Shown here: piece after piece, positions 26,693 through 34,547 of the stretch | Layout: every line of letters starts with the position of its first letter | Numbering within the stretch: the first letter of the stretch is position 1 | Origin: Streptomyces novaecaesareae | Lineage (GTDB): Bacteria > Actinomycetota > Actinomycetes > Streptomycetales > Streptomycetaceae | Direction of reading: 5' to 3' | Length of the DNA stretch: 64,000 bases | NCBI RefSeq assembly: GCF_000716875.1 | Contig: NZ_JNWQ01000030.1 | Coordinates: 1 to 64,000 of the forward strand | Program-made: the position numbers and the translations under genes | The notes under the pieces: generated by a model | What the model was told of the DNA's origin: nothing | Seen by the model: only the letters and a program-made list of their open reading frames with translations | The model's database searches: none

Positions 26693-26919
26693 AGTGCTTC
26701 ACGACGGGGCTCGTCCCCGTCCCCGCGCGGACCGGGTGACGTCCGCACGTTTCGAGTGTCTTTGGTCCCCGATCCGCCCGCTCGTCGGTCGGGTCGGGGG
26801 TCATGGCTGCTCGTGATGTGACGAGTAGCTGGGCCCGCATGAGTCGGGCCGCCGCGCTCCCGGCCAAGGAACGCGCGGCGGCCCTGCGGGCTCACCCACC
26901 ATCTGACGAGGTGAACCCA

Positions 26920-27168
26920 GTGAAACTGTACGTCGGAGGCCAGGAGGCGTTGACGCCCCTGGAGTTCATGGAGCTGGCGCTCGGCGTCGGCATCGACGTC
27001 GAGCTGTTCATCGGCAGCGAGGACGAGTCCGACGAGGACCGGGCGGTCCGGCTCGACGCCGCGCGGGACATCCTGCGGGACCTGGACGGCCCGGCGGCCG
27101 GCTTCGGGTCCGCGCTGATGCACACCGCCGAGCGCTGCCGGGCACGGACCTGGAAGGCGGCGGCCTGA
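26920..27168 (+). CDS. Small acidic AICE protein (82 aa)
   Basis: GTG 26920 follows GACGAGG at good spacing and gives MKLYVGGQEALTPLEFMELA. The protein is acidic in the middle (GSEDESDEDR) and helical, with a C-terminal RCRARTWKAAA. No known domain. Its stop overlaps the ATG of the next gene by 1 nt. A start at 26803 would add 39 residues without a ribosome site. Confidence 0.65.
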   Translation: MKLYVGGQEALTPLEFMELALGVGIDVELFIGSEDESDEDRAVRLDAARDILRDLDGPAAGFGSALMHTAERCRARTWKAAA

Positions 27169-27542
27169 TGATTCAGCTCCACACGATCATCAGCGGCGCC
27201 ACCCGCACCCCGCACCGCACCGCCCGCCCGGCGGCCACCGTGCTCGCCGAGTACCGCCCGGACGGAGACGGCGACCTGCGCGGCGCCGCCTGCACCGGCA
27301 GCGACACGAACCTGTTCTACCCGGACCCCGAGGAGATGGGGCCCGAGACCGCCGAGTGGGCCGAGCGCCGCGCCAAGATGATGTGCGCCGGCTGCCCGGT
27401 GAAGTCGATGTGCCTGGCCGACGCGCTGGAGCGCAAGGAGCCGCACGGCATCTTCGGCGGCCTGAACGAGCGCGAGCGCAACAGCCTGCTGCGGCGGGCG
27501 GCCCGCGACCGGGCCCGGGTGAACGCTGGGGGTGCCGGGTGA
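27168..27542 (+). CDS. WhiB-family iron-sulfur transcription factor
   Basis: This 124 aa protein has four cysteines at 42, 73, 76 and 82 (ACTGSD and CAGCPVKSMC), which should bind a [4Fe-4S] cluster, then the GIFGG turn and basic NERERNSLLRRAARDR segment for DNA contact. WhiB proteins act with the principal sigma factor. Being second in the AICE operon suggests a role in switching on transfer or replication genes. Confidence 0.9.
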   Translation: MIQLHTIISGATRTPHRTARPAATVLAEYRPDGDGDLRGAACTGSDTNLFYPDPEEMGPETAEWAERRAKMMCAGCPVKSMCLADALERKEPHGIFGGLNERERNSLLRRAARDRARVNAGGAG

Positions 27543-28390
27543 ACGTTCACCGCCCCGGCGGGGGTGTTCACCCTGTGCTCACCGAGGTGCCCACCCCGGC
27601 CCAGATCCGCCGTACGTCGCTCGTGATCAGCACCGGCACGTGGGTCCTGACGGGGGCGGTGGTCGCGGTGAGCATGTCCACCGCCGCCCCGTTCATCGAC
27701 GCCCACTCGCCGGGCTACGGCACCGGCCCCGTGATGGCGGTCGCCGGTGACGGCTGCTTCATCCTGAGCCTCCAGGCGGACAGCACGCTGGCCCGCTTCG
27801 GGGTGAGCGCCGGACGCTGGCCGGCCCTCTTCCGGTGGGTCACCGGACTGGCAACCGTGTGGCTCAACATCGGCGCCGCCGCGCTGGCAAAGGACCTGGT
27901 CGGGGTCGTGATCCACCTGATCCCGCCGCTTCTGCTTCTGCTCGTCGCCGAGGCCGGACCCGCCTACCGCAGGGCCCTGGCTCGCCTCGCGAAGCGGCCC
28001 CAACCGCCGCTCCGCACCCGCCCTGCGACGATCCCGCAGGCCGCCCGGCAGGTGGTGAACACCCCGCTGTTCACCCTTCCGCAGGCACCGTTCACCCCCG
28101 CCCCGCAGCCCACCGCAACCCTGCCGCCCGTCCCCGGAATCGAGGCCCGGGAGGCACTTCCGGCGGGTCCGGCGCAGACGGTGAACACCGAGCCCGTTCA
28201 CCCGGCGCTCACCCCCGTTCACCCTGCCTCGACCGACACCGCCGAACCGATCACCGACCCGGTTCCGGAGGGCGCCGACGACGTGATCGACGGCCCGGTG
28301 TACCCGGAGGGACCGGACGTGGTGAACACCTCGGAGCCCGAGGCGTTCACCGCCGAGGACGAGGTGAACACCCCCGCCGACGGGGTGAAC
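27518..28390. repeat. Array of fourteen GGTGAAC/GTTCACC heptamers
   Basis: Seven GGTGAAC copies start at 27518, 27538, 28054, 28180, 28321, 28363 and 28384. Seven GTTCACC copies start at 27545, 27566, 28069, 28090, 28196, 28217 and 28345. They fall in four clusters, and each cluster contains a same-orientation pair exactly 21 bp apart. The copies at 27538 and 27545 abut to form GGTGAACGTTCACC. GTTCACC copies occur in two codon phases. The array lies in the end of whiB and in the DUF2637 gene. Confidence 0.85.
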
Positions 28391-28576
28391 ACCGCCCCGG
28401 CCCCCATCCGGCTGGACGAGGCCGAGGCCGCCCGCGTGATCGAACAGTGCTGGCGCGACGGCGTCTCGCAGCGCCAGGCCGCCCAGCGCTCCACCCGCGC
28501 CGCCTCCTACGTCAACGTCGTCTACAAGCGGCTCAACGAGCAGCACGACGGCGGCGCCGAGGCGGTGGCCGCATGA
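27539..28576 (+). CDS. DUF2637-type membrane protein with C-terminal helix-turn-helix
   Basis: This 345 aa protein starts at GTG 27539, which overlaps the whiB stop (GTGA). Residues about 25-140 contain four hydrophobic helices of the DUF2637 type. A Pro/Thr/Val linker (about 165-285) is encoded by the GGTGAAC/GTTCACC array. The C-terminus (IEQCWRDGVSQRQAAQRS and TRAASYVNVVYKRL) looks like a helix-turn-helix. DUF2637 proteins are common in AICEs and Streptomyces plasmids; their role is unknown. It may tether DNA to the membrane, which is inference. Confidence 0.75.
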   Translation: MNVHRPGGGVHPVLTEVPTPAQIRRTSLVISTGTWVLTGAVVAVSMSTAAPFIDAHSPGYGTGPVMAVAGDGCFILSLQADSTLARFGVSAGRWPALFRWVTGLATVWLNIGAAALAKDLVGVVIHLIPPLLLLLVAEAGPAYRRALARLAKRPQPPLRTRPATIPQAARQVVNTPLFTLPQAPFTPAPQPTATLPPVPGIEAREALPAGPAQTVNTEPVHPALTPVHPASTDTAEPITDPVPEGADDVIDGPVYPEGPDVVNTSEPEAFTAEDEVNTPADGVNTAPAPIRLDEAEAARVIEQCWRDGVSQRQAAQRSTRAASYVNVVYKRLNEQHDGGAEAVAA

Positions 28577-28929
28577 GCCGCCCCCGCCACTGGGACCCCG
28601 AGGGCGCCCGCCACGGCGGCACCCCCACCTACCCGTGGCGCATGGCCCCGGCGGGCTACTTCACCCGCCGGCAGCTCCGCGCCAAGGGCCTGCGCCCCGG
28701 CGGACAGGACGTCGCCGCACAGATCATGTGGCGCTCCCGCTACGGCGGCACCCGCCCCGCCTACCTCTACCGCCTCGCGTTGGCCAAGCCCGTGAGGCCG
28801 ATGACCCCCGCGCGGACCGCCGCCCTCGCCAAGGCCAACGCCGCCCGCCGCACCTGCCCCGCCTGCGGGCAGGACGCCGGCTACGTGCTCCCCGCGCACC
28901 TCGACACCTGCCTGACCTGCGCCAACTGA
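28573..28929 (+). CDS. RRQRL-type zinc-binding AICE protein
   Basis: This 118 aa protein starts at ATG 28573, overlapping the previous stop (ATGA). It has FTRRQLRAKGLRPGG near residues 31-45, then a C-terminal zinc ribbon of CPACGQDAG and CLTCAN. This matches the RRQRL-motif zinc-binding family found next to transfer genes in Streptomyces mobile elements. Molecular role unknown. Confidence 0.72.
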   Translation: MSRPRHWDPEGARHGGTPTYPWRMAPAGYFTRRQLRAKGLRPGGQDVAAQIMWRSRYGGTRPAYLYRLALAKPVRPMTPARTAALAKANAARRTCPACGQDAGYVLPAHLDTCLTCAN

Positions 28930-28945
28930 CCCGAACGGAGACCTC

Positions 28946-29188
28946 GTGTCGGACACCACCGCCACCGTGGCCCGGGCCGCCGAGCCCACCCACGCGTGGC
29001 TGATCACCCTCCAGTACCCGGTGCACAACGGCTACGCCGTCGTGACCCACAACGGCACCCTGACCGTCGCGTCCGGCGGCACCCGCGAGCGCGCCTACCT
29101 GGACATCCGGGACTGGCTGACGCAGCAGAGGCCCGAGCTCGCGCGCGGCAACGTCCTGTTCTTCTCGCTGGAGCCCTACCGGCTCTGA
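28946..29188 (+). CDS. Hypothetical AICE protein (80 aa)
   Basis: GTG 28946 follows ACGGAGACC at suitable spacing. The product is a small soluble alpha/beta protein (WLITLQYPVHNGYAVVTH, RERAYLDIRDWL) with no recognised family. Short gaps on both sides place it in the transfer operon. Confidence 0.6.
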   Translation: MSDTTATVARAAEPTHAWLITLQYPVHNGYAVVTHNGTLTVASGGTRERAYLDIRDWLTQQRPELARGNVLFFSLEPYRL

Positions 29189-29207
29189 CCTGCCCCGGAG
29201 GTTCGTC

Positions 29208-29753
29208 ATGGGTCGCATCCGCACCACCAAGATCCAGATACCGGCACAGCGCGGCCGTGGGCGGCGGGGAGCACCGTCCGCGCACGTGGTCGACCTCGGC
29301 CGGGGTACCGCCCCGGTCGTGCTGGTCGTCCCGCAACAGCGCTCCCTGAGCGGGCGGTTGGCGCTCGCGATCGCCCGCGCCATGTGGCGTCGGCGGGTCG
29401 CGTGGGCGCCGACCTGGGCCGGGATCGGCGTCTTCGCGGCGGCGGGCGTACTGTCCGCCGCCCCGGCCATCGCGCTGGCCCTCGCCGTCCCGGCGGTGCT
29501 GCTGCCCGCCGGGTGGGCGCTGATCCTGCGCCGTCACTCGCGCTCGGCTGTACGGCGCAAGGCCCGCGCCCACGCCCGGGCCGTCGCCGCCATGTCGGCC
29601 GGCCTCGGTTGGTCGGCGCTCGCGATCTGGTTCGGCCCCGTGAACGGCCTGCTCGCCGTCGCGTGGCTGGCCGGGACCGCCACCGCGCAGACGCTCTGGT
29701 GGCAGCGCCGTCGCAAGGTCGCCACCACCCCGATCGACACCCCGCAGGTCTGA
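29208..29753 (+). CDS. AICE membrane protein with four hydrophobic helices
   Basis: This 181 aa protein has a basic N-terminus (RTTKIQIPAQRGRGRRG), a hydrophobic hairpin at about 65-110, a basic loop (RRHSRSAVRRKARAHARA) and a second hairpin at about 125-165. GGAGG lies just upstream of the ATG. The layout resembles the membrane part of Tra/Spd proteins, so a role in conjugal DNA passage is possible. Confidence 0.6.
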   Translation: MGRIRTTKIQIPAQRGRGRRGAPSAHVVDLGRGTAPVVLVVPQQRSLSGRLALAIARAMWRRRVAWAPTWAGIGVFAAAGVLSAAPAIALALAVPAVLLPAGWALILRRHSRSAVRRKARAHARAVAAMSAGLGWSALAIWFGPVNGLLAVAWLAGTATAQTLWWQRRRKVATTPIDTPQV

Positions 29754-29775
29754 ACTCCCCTTGGAGGCAGCACAG

Positions 29776-30396
29776 ATGAGCACCCCTCCCAACCCCGGCA
29801 GCCCGTTCCCGCCCCCGCGCCGCTCCGGCACCCCGCACCCCGGCGCCGCCGGTCCCGGTAGGACCCCGCCCCCGAACGGCGGCAACTCCCGCACCCGCGT
29901 CGGCCCGAGCTACCACTTCAACTACACCCGCAACACCGCCAGTGGCGGTGGCGGGTACGCCGGCGGCCGGGGCCCCAGCGGCCCGGGCCCGGCGGCGGGC
30001 GGGATCGGCCAGCCGTCCGGCGGCGGCCGGGGCGCGGGCGGCGGCAACGCCTACTCCCCGCTCGGCGACCCGGAGTTCTTCACCAACCAGGACGTGCGGA
30101 ACTACTGCGAGCAGGGCCGCTCCGCGATGTCCCGGGTCTCGTTCGACCTGGCCATGGCCTACGAGTTGCTGAACGCCGTGCTCAAGGAGGTCCCCGACGC
30201 CGAGGGCCGCCCGTTCGGCTCGCTGGCCCGCGCCCGGCGTGTGGCCAAGCACCTGAAGAAGGCCGCCGACGACGCGAAGGAGTGCGCCGCCGAGATCGCC
30301 CGCACCTACGCCGCGTTCCAGCGCGAGTACGACCCCGAGATCTCCCGCGTGGCCCAGCCCCGCGCGCCCCGCCGCAAGTTCGACTTCGGCGGCTGA
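29776..30396 (+). CDS. TraA-like plasmid-transfer accessory protein
   Basis: This 206 aa protein starts at ATG 29776 behind GGAGG. The first 90 residues are Pro/Gly-rich with a SYHFNYTRN segment; the C-terminal half is helical (NQDVRNYCEQGRSAM, ARRVAKHLKKAADDAKECAAEI). It resembles proteins named TraA that lie before traB in Streptomyces elements. It probably supports TraB-driven transfer. Confidence 0.55.
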   Translation: MSTPPNPGSPFPPPRRSGTPHPGAAGPGRTPPPNGGNSRTRVGPSYHFNYTRNTASGGGGYAGGRGPSGPGPAAGGIGQPSGGGRGAGGGNAYSPLGDPEFFTNQDVRNYCEQGRSAMSRVSFDLAMAYELLNAVLKEVPDAEGRPFGSLARARRVAKHLKKAADDAKECAAEIARTYAAFQREYDPEISRVAQPRAPRRKFDFGG

Positions 30397-30527
30397 TCCC
30401 GCTCTGATCCCCGGGCCGGGGCAGGGCGCGCACCGCCCCCACCCCCAGCCGGTCGGGTGAGCTGTGCCGCGCGCTGCCCCGGGCCGGGGCCCTCCACCCC
30501 ACGCCCCGCAGCCCAGGGAGGCCGCCC

Positions 30528-32588
30528 GTGGCTCGCCGCCAGCCCCAGACCATCGCCCAGCTCGACACCGGCCAGCAGGTCGGGTATCTGCATCTCGACC
30601 CCAACCAGCACGCCGGCGGTGTCGGCGAGTACTTGCTCCACCGCGTGAAGCCCTACCTGCCGCCGTGGATCGTCGCGGGCGGCACCGGCATCCTGTCGCT
30701 GCCCGCGAACGCCATGTGGGGCGAGTCGGCGGCCGGCGCGGTCGGGCTGACCCTCGCCTCCCTCGGCCTCACGGCCGCCACCTGGTGGGCGGGCCGCCCG
30801 ACCAGCCAGCAGCGCCGCCTGCACTCCGCCATCACCGTCGCCGCCGGTACGTCGTGGTTCACGGCCGCCGCCCTCGCCGGACCCATCTCCGGCCCGCTGC
30901 CCAGCCTCTACCTGATAGGGGGATCGGCGCTCGCGGCGACGTGGAACATCCGCCAACTGCTGCGGGTCAACCCCGAGGGCGCGCCGAACGAGGGCGACAA
31001 GGGGCTGTTGGAGAAGGTCGGGCTCGCCAAGACCCTGGTTACCTCCGCGAAGGTCCAGCCCAACAAGGCCGAGTTCGAACTCCAGCTTCCCGGCGGCGAG
31101 TTGACCCCGGACGACGTGTCCAAGGCCCTTCCCAAGCTCGCCGGCGCGCTGCGGGTCGCCAAGAACGCGGTCCGCACGCTCCCAAACCCGGACGACTCCT
31201 CCCGCGTCGCGCTGACCGTAGTACCGCACGACCTGCTCAAGGCCGGCGCCGTCTACCCGGGCCCGTCGTACCCGGGCGGCTCCATCGCCGACCCCGTCCA
31301 CACCGGGATCTACGAGGACGGCGCCCACATGGCGATGTTCTTCCCCGGCGACCCCGAGGCCGGCCGCAACGCCATGCACCTGCTGATCATGGGGATGACC
31401 GGCTCCGGAAAGTCCGAGGGCGGCATCACCGCGCTGACCGAGGTCATCACCCGACGCGACGTGATCGTGTGGGCGTCCGACCCGGCCAAGGCCGAGCAGA
31501 CCCTCGGCCCGCTGCTGCCCGCGATCGACTGGGCCGCGCTCGACATCAAGTCGACCAAGGCCATGGTCAACGCGCTCAAGGCCGTGATCCCGGCCCGCAC
31601 CGCGTGGCTGGCCAAGTACGGCTACAAGCAGTGGGAACCCGCCTGCGCTGAGACGCAGGCAGACGGCTCGCCCGGCATGCCGTACCTGCTCGCCTGGTTC
31701 GAGGAAGCGGCCAAGTCCCTGCGGGAGATCGACGAGGACGCCTTCACCGGCCCCGCCCAGGAAGCACGCTCCGCCGGTATCAGCATCGTCATCTCTCTCC
31801 AGCGCGCCTCCCACACCCAGATGAGCACCGACACCCGTGCTTCCCTCGGCTCGTCCTGGGTGTTCGGGCTGCGGGACGACAAGGACGCGCAGTTCGCGCT
31901 GTCCGACGAGGCCCTGGACGCCGGCGCCTCGCCGCAGGCGTGGAGGGACAAGAAGCCCGGGTACTGCTACCTGACCGCCAACGGCATCCCGGAGACGTTC
32001 TGGGCCACCCCGGGCCGCGCCTACCTGACCCCGGTCGACTCCATCACGCGCAACGTCGCCGAGTTCGCCCACCTGCGCGCCGAGTGCGACCCGGTCACCG
32101 CCGCAGCCGCCGCCAAGGCCGCCGGGAACGCCTTCACCCAGCGCACCCGCTACCCCCTCCCCGCCCTGCCGGGCGCCGAGGACGGCGAGGACGGCGGGAT
32201 CTACGAGCAGGAGGAGAACACCCCCATGCCCTACGACTACGACCTCGACCCTGACGACACCGGCGACGAGGACGACGGGATCGACCCGGACGCCGAACTC
32301 CCGCCCGTCGAGCACGTGGTGGAGATCGCCCCGCCGGAGATCCCGCCGCGCACCCGGGTCGGCAAGGCCGAGGCCAAGAAGATCATGTTCGAGCTGCTGG
32401 CCGAGTTCGAGTCCGAGGGCCGCACCGAGGTCGGCCCTGCGGACTTTATGGAGTACTGCGACCGCTTCAACCGGGGCCGTAGCTGGGTGTCCGGACAGGT
32501 CTCCGAGATGGTCGACGCGGGCCGCCTGCGGGAGACCGACGAGGTCGGCCGCTACGAGATCATCCCGTTCCAGTCGGCCGCCGCCTGA
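30528..32588 (+). CDS. traB: TraB conjugal DNA translocase (FtsK/SpoIIIE family)
   Basis: This 686 aa protein starts at GTG 30528 behind AGGGAGG. N-terminal TM helices lie within residues about 45-145. The motor has Walker A GMTGSGKSEG (about 288-297) and Walker B YLLAWFEEA (about 385-393), then SLQRASH. An acidic linker leads to a C-terminal winged helix (MEYCDRFNRGRSWVSGQVSEM) like FtsK-gamma. TraB moves double-stranded DNA between mycelia after binding 8-bp repeats at clt. A CTGACGC repeat cluster lies immediately downstream. Confidence 0.93.
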   Translation: MARRQPQTIAQLDTGQQVGYLHLDPNQHAGGVGEYLLHRVKPYLPPWIVAGGTGILSLPANAMWGESAAGAVGLTLASLGLTAATWWAGRPTSQQRRLHSAITVAAGTSWFTAAALAGPISGPLPSLYLIGGSALAATWNIRQLLRVNPEGAPNEGDKGLLEKVGLAKTLVTSAKVQPNKAEFELQLPGGELTPDDVSKALPKLAGALRVAKNAVRTLPNPDDSSRVALTVVPHDLLKAGAVYPGPSYPGGSIADPVHTGIYEDGAHMAMFFPGDPEAGRNAMHLLIMGMTGSGKSEGGITALTEVITRRDVIVWASDPAKAEQTLGPLLPAIDWAALDIKSTKAMVNALKAVIPARTAWLAKYGYKQWEPACAETQADGSPGMPYLLAWFEEAAKSLREIDEDAFTGPAQEARSAGISIVISLQRASHTQMSTDTRASLGSSWVFGLRDDKDAQFALSDEALDAGASPQAWRDKKPGYCYLTANGIPETFWATPGRAYLTPVDSITRNVAEFAHLRAECDPVTAAAAAKAAGNAFTQRTRYPLPALPGAEDGEDGGIYEQEENTPMPYDYDLDPDDTGDEDDGIDPDAELPPVEHVVEIAPPEIPPRTRVGKAEAKKIMFELLAEFESEGRTEVGPADFMEYCDRFNRGRSWVSGQVSEMVDAGRLRETDEVGRYEIIPFQSAAA

Positions 32589-32604
32589 CCCGCTCGTGAC
32601 GGTC

Positions 32605-32721
32605 CTGACGCGTCTGACGCGTCAGACGGCCCTGACGCCGAACGGGCCGATTTCCCCGGGTAACGCGTGCGCGCGAGGGGTGTCTGACGCGTCTGACGCC
32701 CCGTCCTGACGCTTCTGACGC
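32605..32721. repeat. CTGACGC repeat cluster after traB, candidate clt/TRS
   Basis: CTGACGC starts at 32605, 32614, 32632, 32684, 32693, 32706 and 32715, with one inverted copy (GCGTCAG) at 32619. Three pairs are spaced exactly 9 bp. The cluster fills the non-coding gap after traB, where clt loci bound by TraB through short repeats have been found in Streptomyces plasmids. Confidence 0.65.
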
Positions 32722-32809
32722 CCCTCCCGCGCCCGGCCTGACACCCCGCCTCCCACCGCTCGACCGCGCCCCGGAACCGTTTCCGAGGCGCACGGAAGGA
32801 CCCTCCCCC

Positions 32810-33001
32810 GTGATCGTCTCCGTCTCCTCCGCCCTGCTGTTCGCGATCATCACCGTCGTCCTCGTCCGCTCCCAGCGCGTCAGCGCCGGCAGCGCTGTCC
32901 TCATCTGGCTGTCCGGCTTTACCGTCGCCGGCACCGGCCTCGCCGGACCCGTCAACAGCGCCCTCGGCGCCCTCGCCCACTACGTCTCCACCATCCACTG
33001 A
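32810..33001 (+). CDS. Spd-like small membrane protein (63 aa)
   Basis: GTG 32810 follows GGAAGGA. The product has two hydrophobic helices (LLFAIITVVLV and AVLIWLSGFTVAG) separated by a short basic turn. Small two-helix proteins after traB in Streptomyces elements act in plasmid spread through the mycelium; that role is inferred from position. Confidence 0.65.
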   Translation: MIVSVSSALLFAIITVVLVRSQRVSAGSAVLIWLSGFTVAGTGLAGPVNSALGALAHYVSTIH

Positions 33002-33033
33002 CCCACCGCCAGCCCGCCGACAGGAGAAGCACC

Positions 33034-33477
33034 GTGGACCACACCGCCAACCCGCAGCCGCCGTTCGCCGCCCCGGTGCTCTACACCCAGGACGGCACCC
33101 CCTACTACGCCACCCAGCCCGCCCCGGCGCCCCTCGCCCTCTACCACCCGACCGCACCGCTCCCCGCCCCGATCCACCACCCCGGGCCCGCCTACCTGCC
33201 CGCCCCGCACACCACCGCCCCCGTGCCGGTCCCGATCACGACCCCGGCGAGGGACCCGTGGCCCGCCCGCCTGCTCGCCGGCGGCGTCGGCATCGGCGCT
33301 GGGGGCCTCGGCCTGGGCTTCCTGCTGCAGACCCTCGCCGCCGCCACCACCGGCCTCGGCCTGCTCGTCGGCGCGCTCGGGGTCCTCTACCTGCTCAAGA
33401 ACAGCGGGGGCGGCGGGAGCCGGGGCGGGCAGGGCGCCGTGAACGTGAGCGTCAACGTCACCAACCGCAACCGCTGA
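33034..33477 (+). CDS. Pro-rich membrane protein, Spd-like
   Basis: This 147 aa protein starts at GTG 33034 behind AGGAGAAG. The first 85 residues are Pro/Ala/Tyr-rich. A long Gly/Leu hydrophobic segment (about 88-120) forms one or two TM helices, followed by a Gly-rich basic tail ending VNVTNRNR. It belongs with the spread-type membrane genes after traB; specific function unknown. Confidence 0.6.
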   Translation: MDHTANPQPPFAAPVLYTQDGTPYYATQPAPAPLALYHPTAPLPAPIHHPGPAYLPAPHTTAPVPVPITTPARDPWPARLLAGGVGIGAGGLGLGFLLQTLAAATTGLGLLVGALGVLYLLKNSGGGGSRGGQGAVNVSVNVTNRNR

Positions 33478-33492
33478 CCTGGAGGAACCCGC

Positions 33493-33768
33493 ATGGCCCG
33501 TCTGCGTCTGCAGTACGCCGAGTCGCCGCGCCCCGTGATTGAGCTGACCGATACCCCCAACCCCAAGTGCTCCGCCTGCGAGGGCATCGGCGGCTGGACC
33601 GAGGACTACGGCGACTACGACACCGGCGAGTACGCCGGCACCGAGACCGTCCACTGCACCTGCTGGGACCCGTGGCGCATCCGCCGCCTGCTGCCCGTCC
33701 CGCGCTGGCTCGCCCGCCGCTGGCTCGGCTGGACCGAACCCGTCTACTCCGCCGAGCCGCCGTTCTAG
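33493..33768 (+). CDS. Zinc-ribbon-like AICE protein (91 aa)
   Basis: ATG 33493 follows GGAGG. The protein has a CSACEG knuckle and a later CTCWD pair, separated by an acidic Gly/Tyr segment, like a DnaJ-type half zinc site. The C-terminus is basic and Trp-rich (RWLARRWLGW). No family is recognised. Confidence 0.6.
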   Translation: MARLRLQYAESPRPVIELTDTPNPKCSACEGIGGWTEDYGDYDTGEYAGTETVHCTCWDPWRIRRLLPVPRWLARRWLGWTEPVYSAEPPF

Positions 33769-33877
33769 CCGCACCGAGCGCCTGCCCGACCGGCCGTGCC
33801 GCCCGGACCACCGCCGCAGCCAGCGGCTGGGGCCCGGACGGTGCGGGGGCCCGGCAGACCCGCTGCCGCGCGCACGA

Positions 33878-33928
33878 AGCCCCACACCAGCCGCCTTTTC
33901 TTGGCAGAGAACCGGCTGGTGCGGGGCT
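33878..33928. other. Long imperfect hairpin in an operon gap
   Basis: AGCCCCACACCAGCC (33878-33892) pairs with GGCTGGTGCGGGGCT (33914-33928) with one G-T or mismatch position, around a 21-nt loop that can fold again (GCC/GGC). It lies just before the ATG at 33957. It may be a single-strand origin, an RNA processing site or an attenuator. Confidence 0.55.
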
Positions 33929-33956
33929 GTGCATCCCTCAACGAGATGGGACCAGC

Positions 33957-34547
33957 ATGCCCCAGTTCGACCACTCCACGCTCGTCATCATCGACTACAC
34001 CGCCGACCGGGAGAACGCCAGCGACGGCCACTCCCGCTACGGCGCCTACATCGCCCAGCACGCCGCCGACTTCCACGAGGACGGCCAGCCGCTCCGCCCG
34101 GTGGAGTTCGCCGCCGCCGCGTGGCGCACCGCCACCAGCCCCGTCATGGCCCCGGGCTACGCGGTCGTCCGGCCGGACCTCGACCGGGTCGAGGTGTACG
34201 CCGACCACGACGGCGGCGCCCAGTTCTGCGCGAAGGTCGGCCTGCGGCACAGCCAGCTCACCCACCGCCCCGCCAGCCGGCCGCTCGACTGGGAGCGCGC
34301 CCCGTGGACCCGCTCGAACGAGCCGTGGCCCGTGCTGGTCAGCCCGGAGCGCACCGACCGCCCCGCCGTCCTGGTCACCGCGACCGTGCTCCTCCCGATC
34401 CCGGACAGCATCCTCATCACCCCCACCACGGCCCGACCCGGCCGCACCCTCACCGACGAGGCGAAGACGGTCGTCGCCGCCCTCGCCGAGCACGCCAACC
34501 AGCACCTCGCCCCGCTCGTCGCCGACCTGCTCGGCGGCGCCCGATGA
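33957..34547 (+). CDS. Hypothetical AICE protein (196 aa)
   Basis: ATG 33957 gives a soluble protein starting MPQFDHSTLVIIDYTADREN, with SYxGAYI-type and ARPGRTLTDEAKTVVAALAEH segments. An ACGAGATGGG stretch precedes the start. No domain is recognised. Its stop overlaps the ATG of the methyltransferase gene (ATGA), so the two are coupled. Confidence 0.6.
   Translation: MPQFDHSTLVIIDYTADRENASDGHSRYGAYIAQHAADFHEDGQPLRPVEFAAAAWRTATSPVMAPGYAVVRPDLDRVEVYADHDGGAQFCAKVGLRHSQLTHRPASRPLDWERAPWTRSNEPWPVLVSPERTDRPAVLVTATVLLPIPDSILITPTTARPGRTLTDEAKTVVAALAEHANQHLAPLVADLLGGAR

Larger units (their letters stand above)
26471..26919. other. Divergent regulatory region and long leader of the AICE operon
   Basis: About 450 bp between the GntR gene and the first rightward gene. 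It holds the operators at 26513-26596, a boxA-like element at 26677-26692, and an AGTGTCTTTGG segment near 26755. An upstream in-frame ATG at 26803 exists but lacks a ribosome site. The long leader fits a processed or antiterminated transcript. Confidence 0.6.

Noticed and set aside
26803..26919. Longer N-terminus for the first AICE operon gene
   Set aside because: No ribosome site before ATG 26803, while GTG 26920 has GACGAGG.
27518..28390. The GTTCACC array as ordinary PHO boxes
   Set aside because: PHO boxes use 11-bp direct units; here same-orientation pairs are 21 bp apart and orientations alternate. Kept only as an alternative to test.
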